Source: Martinezella tropici (GTDB lineage Bacteria; Pseudomonadota; Alphaproteobacteria; Rhizobiales; Rhizobiaceae). Taken from it: a DNA stretch of 64,000 nt. This document shows positions 60,989-64,000 of this stretch, in pieces; the stretch's first letter is position 1, and each line of letters begins with the position of its first letter. Below the pieces are notes generated by a model. It saw nothing but the letters and a program-made list of their open reading frames with translations. It did no database searches and had not been told where the DNA came from. The stretch lies in NCBI RefSeq assembly GCF_008370325.1, contig NZ_VNIP01000010.1:1-64000 (forward strand), written 5' to 3'. The translations under genes and the position numbers were made by a program.

Positions 60989-62479
60989 ATGCAAGCAGAG
61001 AGTGATTTAGTGTCCAAGTCAATTCTTTCCGTTTCGTCGTCTCAAACCGGTAAGATCCTGGCGAGAGCGCTTCTTGGCTTTTCGATCGCGACGGCAACGG
61101 TCACCGTGACAGTCGATGCGAATGCCTCGGGCACGAAGTATGCAGGCATCGTCATCGATGCGAATACCGGCAACGTCCTTTATAGCGAAAACGCCGACAC
61201 GCTCCACTATCCCGCCTCCTTGACCAAGATGATGACGGTCTACCTGACCTTCGAGGCGCTTGAAGCCGGACGCATCACTCTCGATACTCCTGTCGTCTTC
61301 TCAAGGAATGCCGCCGCCCAGGCGCCGACGAAGCTTGGAATTGGTCCCGGCCGTTCGGTGACCGTTCGCGAGGCCATCCTCGGCATCGTCACCAAATCCG
61401 CAAATGACGCCGCCATGGCGCTCGGCGAAATGCTCGGCGGATCGGAGGAAGGCTTTGCCCGGCTGATGAACGACAAGGCGCGCGCGCTTGGCATGACTCG
61501 TACGACCTATCGTAATCCGAACGGCTTGCCCAATACCGCGCAGATGACGACCGCGCGTGATCAAGCCCGCCTCGGCGTGGCTTTGCGTGAACATTTCCCG
61601 CAATATTACGGCTTCTTCTCCGAGACGAGCTTTCGTCTCGGCAACCGCGTCATTAACGGCCATAACCGTTTGATCGGCTCCGTGCGGGGTGTCGACGGCA
61701 TCAAGACCGGCTACACCCGCGCGGCTGGCTATAATCTTGCAACCTCGGTGAAGATCGATGGGCGCTCTATCGTGGGCGTCGTCCTGGGTGGCGCCTCGAC
61801 ACCGGCTCGCGACAATCAGATGCGCAAGCTGATTGCTGAATATCTGCCTGTCGCATCGACGAAGCATATCCCTTCCAACGTTATCGCGCAGGCGCCGGCT
61901 GCGGCCCCCAATGTCCAGGCTGCCAGCGCGCGCATGGCCGACATGAGCCGCGCGAAAATCAAGAACGACGAGACGGCTGAAACCACCGATGCGCGTCCCT
62001 CCAGCGCGGCCGCCTTTGCAGCGGTGACGCCGCAATCCAACAATCCATTGCTTTCGGCGAAACCCGTCCAACGCCCCGCTTCCGAAGAAGTCGCTTCCAT
62101 GGCACCTTCGGACGACGGCGATGAGGACGAAGTCGACACCATGACGACGGCATCGACGACCGAGGCCGATACCAAGCTGGTTAAGCTGCAGCGGGCCGAG
62201 AAATCTGAAAGAGTTGCAAAGGCCGCCAAATCCGAGCGCGAGCCGACCGGCTGGGTCGTTCAGATCGGCGTTTCCTCGAGCAAGAACGGCGCGAGCGACC
62301 TGCTCGATACGGCGAAGAGCAAAGGTGGCAAGGCGCTTCGCGCCGCCAAACCTTACGCGGTCGCCTTCGATGGTGGCTATCGCGCCCGCTTCGGCGGTTT
62401 CGAAGATCAGAGCGCCGCACTCAATGCATGTAAGGCGCTCAAGCGCGCCGGCGTGAAGTGCTGGGCAAGCATGGAATAG
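60989..62479 (+). CDS. D-alanyl-D-alanine carboxypeptidase with C-terminal SPOR domain
   Basis: 496 residues with a signal sequence. All three motifs of class A PBPs are intact: SLTK (77-80), SAN (137-139) and KTG (239-241). After the transpeptidase core comes a low-complexity linker (about 290-410, Ala/Ser/Asp-rich) and a SPOR domain ('TGWVVQIGVSSSKNGASDLLDTAKSKGG', to the end), which targets denuded septal glycan. Trims pentapeptides in the periplasm. The start could be GTG at about 61010. Confidence 0.94.
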   Translation: MQAESDLVSKSILSVSSSQTGKILARALLGFSIATATVTVTVDANASGTKYAGIVIDANTGNVLYSENADTLHYPASLTKMMTVYLTFEALEAGRITLDTPVVFSRNAAAQAPTKLGIGPGRSVTVREAILGIVTKSANDAAMALGEMLGGSEEGFARLMNDKARALGMTRTTYRNPNGLPNTAQMTTARDQARLGVALREHFPQYYGFFSETSFRLGNRVINGHNRLIGSVRGVDGIKTGYTRAAGYNLATSVKIDGRSIVGVVLGGASTPARDNQMRKLIAEYLPVASTKHIPSNVIAQAPAAAPNVQAASARMADMSRAKIKNDETAETTDARPSSAAAFAAVTPQSNNPLLSAKPVQRPASEEVASMAPSDDGDEDEVDTMTTASTTEADTKLVKLQRAEKSERVAKAAKSEREPTGWVVQIGVSSSKNGASDLLDTAKSKGGKALRAAKPYAVAFDGGYRARFGGFEDQSAALNACKALKRAGVKCWASME

Positions 62480-62481
62480 GA

Positions 62482-62544
62482 ATGCGGTCGCGATTTTCGC
62501 GCCGCATGGTTTGCAGATTGGCCGGGCTTTGTGTCTCGCCCGGC
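62482..62544 (+). terminator. Two hairpins after the carboxypeptidase gene
   Basis: ATGCGG-T-CGCG ... CGCG-CCGCAT (62482-62507) and GCCGGGC ... GCCCGGC (62521-62544) followed by TTT. The second is a plausible terminator. Confidence 0.6.
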
Positions 62545-62605
62545 TTTCCGGTCCCGAATGTCAAACGGGCCGGCCCTGAGTTGGTAACGTGTACGGGGTT
62601 TTGAA

Positions 62606-62881
62606 ATGGCAATGAACGAGAACTTTCCCGGTTTCTCGCTCGATAGCGGGGGCAAGATGAAACAGAAGAGCTTTGCTCTTCATCCGCTGCATGAAGCGGC
62701 GATGCGATTGGCGGACCTCGGTCTCAGCCGCTCGCGCTCGCGCAACAAGACGAAAGACCTGATCGGCATCCTGCTCTGCCACGGCGCACGCGCCTGGCGC
62801 TATTCGCAGCCGGAAGCGCATATTCATCTGCACATCACCGCGCCAACGGGCCGCGCGCCGATTATGATGCGGCTGCGCTAA
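62606..62881 (+). CDS. Small protein of unknown function
   Basis: 91 residues, basic, without a signal peptide or span. 'HPLHEAAMRLADLGLSRSRSRNKTKDLIGILLCHGARAWRYSQPEAHIHLHITAPTGRAP' has codons typical of the neighbours (C/G in third positions). I do not recognise a family. The reverse strand also has an open frame here but is less gene-like. It ends 14 bp before the convergent DUF1489 stop. Confidence 0.55.
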   Translation: MAMNENFPGFSLDSGGKMKQKSFALHPLHEAAMRLADLGLSRSRSRNKTKDLIGILLCHGARAWRYSQPEAHIHLHITAPTGRAPIMMRLR

Positions 62882-62894
62882 GCAGCCGCCTGGC

Positions 62895-63329
62895 CTATAG
62901 CAATCCGAGTTCAGAGAGCTCCCGCCGAAGATCGGCGGGCAGTTCAGCCGCAGCCCCGAGGCTGTCAAGATCGCGCGGGACGTCCTCTTGCGGCAGATAA
63001 CGCCAGCCCTGAAACGGACGCCGAGGCTGGCCGGTGGTTTCGATGACGCTCGGATCGAGAATGAGCCGGCAGCGATGAATACCGTCCGCGTCGGTGAAGG
63101 TCTCGATGCCGAGCAGCTTCTGCCTTGCCTGCACCTGCCCCTTGATCACCCAATAGAGCGAGCCGCCATCCAGCAGCTCCTCGGTCCGTTTCGGCACCAT
63201 GCGTGTCGTATGGGTCGTATGCGGCTCCAGTCCGGCGGCAATGGCGTTCATCGCCCGCTCGGACACCCATTCGCGCAGATCCTCGATCGAATCCGCGCCG
63301 ACGCACAATTTGATGAGATGCAAAGCCAT
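62895..63329 (-). CDS. DUF1489-family protein
   Basis: 144 residues. 'MALHLIKLCVGADSIEDLREWVSER' and 'THTTRMVPKRTEELLDGGSLYWVIKGQVQARQKLLGIE' are the DUF1489 signature, an Alphaproteobacterial family of unknown function. Located upstream of nothing obvious on its strand; sdaA ends 59 bp behind its start. Confidence 0.92.
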   Translation of the reverse strand: MALHLIKLCVGADSIEDLREWVSERAMNAIAAGLEPHTTHTTRMVPKRTEELLDGGSLYWVIKGQVQARQKLLGIETFTDADGIHRCRLILDPSVIETTGQPRRPFQGWRYLPQEDVPRDLDSLGAAAELPADLRRELSELGLL

Positions 63330-63387
63330 AGTGCCGTTGAAGTCCTTTTGCCCGGCAGCGTCAAGCTTTTAGATCAGGCGTCCACAC

Positions 63388-64000
63388 TCAGCATTCCACG
63401 ACATTGACGGCGAGCCCGCCGGTCGAGGTTTCCTTGTATTTCTCGCTCATGTCGTAGCCCGTCTGGCGCATGGTCTCGATGCAGGCGTCGAGCGGTACGA
63501 AATGCTGGCCGTCGCCTTTGATTGCGAGCGAGGCGGCGGTGACCGCCTTGACCGCGCCGAGTGCATTTCGCTCGATGCAGGGCACTTGTACCAATCCGGC
63601 GATCGGATCGCAGGTCATGCCTAGGTGATGCTCCAGCGCGATCTCAGCTGCATTTTCGATCTGCTCCGGTGTTGCGCCCATCACCGCCGCAAGCCCCGCA
63701 GCCGCCATGGCCGCCGCCGAACCCACCTCGCCCTGACAGCCGACTTCGGCGCCGGAAATCGAGGCATTATGCTTGATGATGCCGCCGACCGCCGCTGCCG
63801 TCAGCAGGTAGTTGCGAATGCCGTCCTGGTCCCAGTCCTCGTGGAAATGCTGATAGTAGCGGATGGTTGCCGGGATTACGCCGGCGGCACCATTGGTCGG
63901 CGCCGTCACCACACGCCCGCCGGCCGCATTCTCTTCATTGACCGCCATGGCGTAGACGCTCAGCCAGTCATTGGCGAGCAGCGGGTTGATGCGGTTGCTG
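63388..64000 (-). CDS. sdaA: L-serine ammonia-lyase, C-terminal part (gene continues past the window)
   Basis: At least 203 residues; the frame is open to the right edge, so the 5' end is outside. 'APTNGAAGVIPATIRYYQHF', 'GSAAAMAAAGLAAVMGATPEQIENAAEIALEHHLGMTCDPIAGLVQVPCIERNALGAVKAVTAA' and C-terminal 'SEKYKETSTGGLAVNVVEC' match the iron-sulfur L-serine dehydratase; the cluster Cys in 'CDP', 'PCIE' and 'CQGEVGSA' are present. Deaminates serine to pyruvate. Confidence 0.95.
   Translation of the reverse strand, partial: SNRINPLLANDWLSVYAMAVNEENAAGGRVVTAPTNGAAGVIPATIRYYQHFHEDWDQDGIRNYLLTAAAVGGIIKHNASISGAEVGCQGEVGSAAAMAAAGLAAVMGATPEQIENAAEIALEHHLGMTCDPIAGLVQVPCIERNALGAVKAVTAASLAIKGDGQHFVPLDACIETMRQTGYDMSEKYKETSTGGLAVNVVEC

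Noticed and set aside
1..64000. CRISPR arrays, rRNA, insertion sequences, phage genes
   Set aside because: No regularly spaced repeats, no transposase or integrase frames and no rRNA segments were seen on reading the window.

Overview
The window is an ordinary stretch of chromosome from a high-GC alphaproteobacterium, almost certainly a member of Rhizobiaceae close to Rhizobium. The evidence is the gene families (DUF1489, DUF2336, PAS_5, BTLCP transglutaminase-like, twin-PilZ, FtrA, rhizobial tmk/holB/metG and folE/hisI clusters), the codon use, and a RIME-like intergenic mosaic repeat near 52.0 kb. I see no phage, transposase, integrase, CRISPR array, rRNA or origin. One tRNA gene, tRNA-Ser(UGA), is present.

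Layout. 0-9.7 kb (mostly minus): dac-like PBP - tmk - holB, then metG - tatD - MBL hydrolase - YbaK - SRPBCC, with a plus-strand TauE/SafE gene between holB and metG; rlpA lies upstream. 9.9-16.5 kb: an ECF41-type sigma factor coupled to a flavodoxin-like gene with a matching promoter, tRNA-Ser, a 3-methyladenine glycosylase, a marR-emrA-emrB efflux operon and a DUF883 protein. 16.7-22.2 kb (plus): ppiD - trpD - trpC - moaC - moeA. 22.2-34.1 kb: gnd, a TehA-like carrier, a VOC protein, two divergent citrate-synthase-family genes (one fused to a DNA-binding-like domain), LysR, LysE, a CHASE2 adenylate cyclase with a FecR-domain partner, a nickel/cobalt transporter, and a rhodanese divergent from ftrA. 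34.1-43.7 kb: pyrG, secG, tpiA, a secreted alpha/beta hydrolase, parE, a secreted phytase-like esterase, an AI-2E-family permease. 43.2-51.5 kb (mostly minus): GNAT, DUF2336, flavin reductase and nitroreductase, a secreted protein of unknown role (plus), an acyltransferase, thrS, DUF1697, yidD. 51.5-64 kb: IscU-like scaffold, repeat element, structured leader, folE, hisI, patatin, CBS, rhomboid, PAS, PilZ, a broken prolyl iminopeptidase, BTLCP, an unknown membrane protein, a DD-carboxypeptidase with SPOR domain, DUF1489, and sdaA running off the right end.

Working together: the window mixes housekeeping functions (translation, DNA replication and topology, tryptophan, molybdopterin, folate, histidine, CTP, glycolysis) with envelope maintenance (two PBP5-type proteins, RlpA, PpiD, SecG, YidD) and sensing (ECF41, CHASE2/FecR, PAS, PilZ, FtrA). 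I did not find a clearly new defence or mobile system. The points most worth a second look are the amber-interrupted prolyl iminopeptidase, the PBP5-like protein whose SxN and KTG motifs are degenerate, the ECF41 module with a 15-bp perfect inverted repeat over the start of its target, the folE leader as a likely THF-II riboswitch, and the divergent pair of citrate-synthase-like genes.
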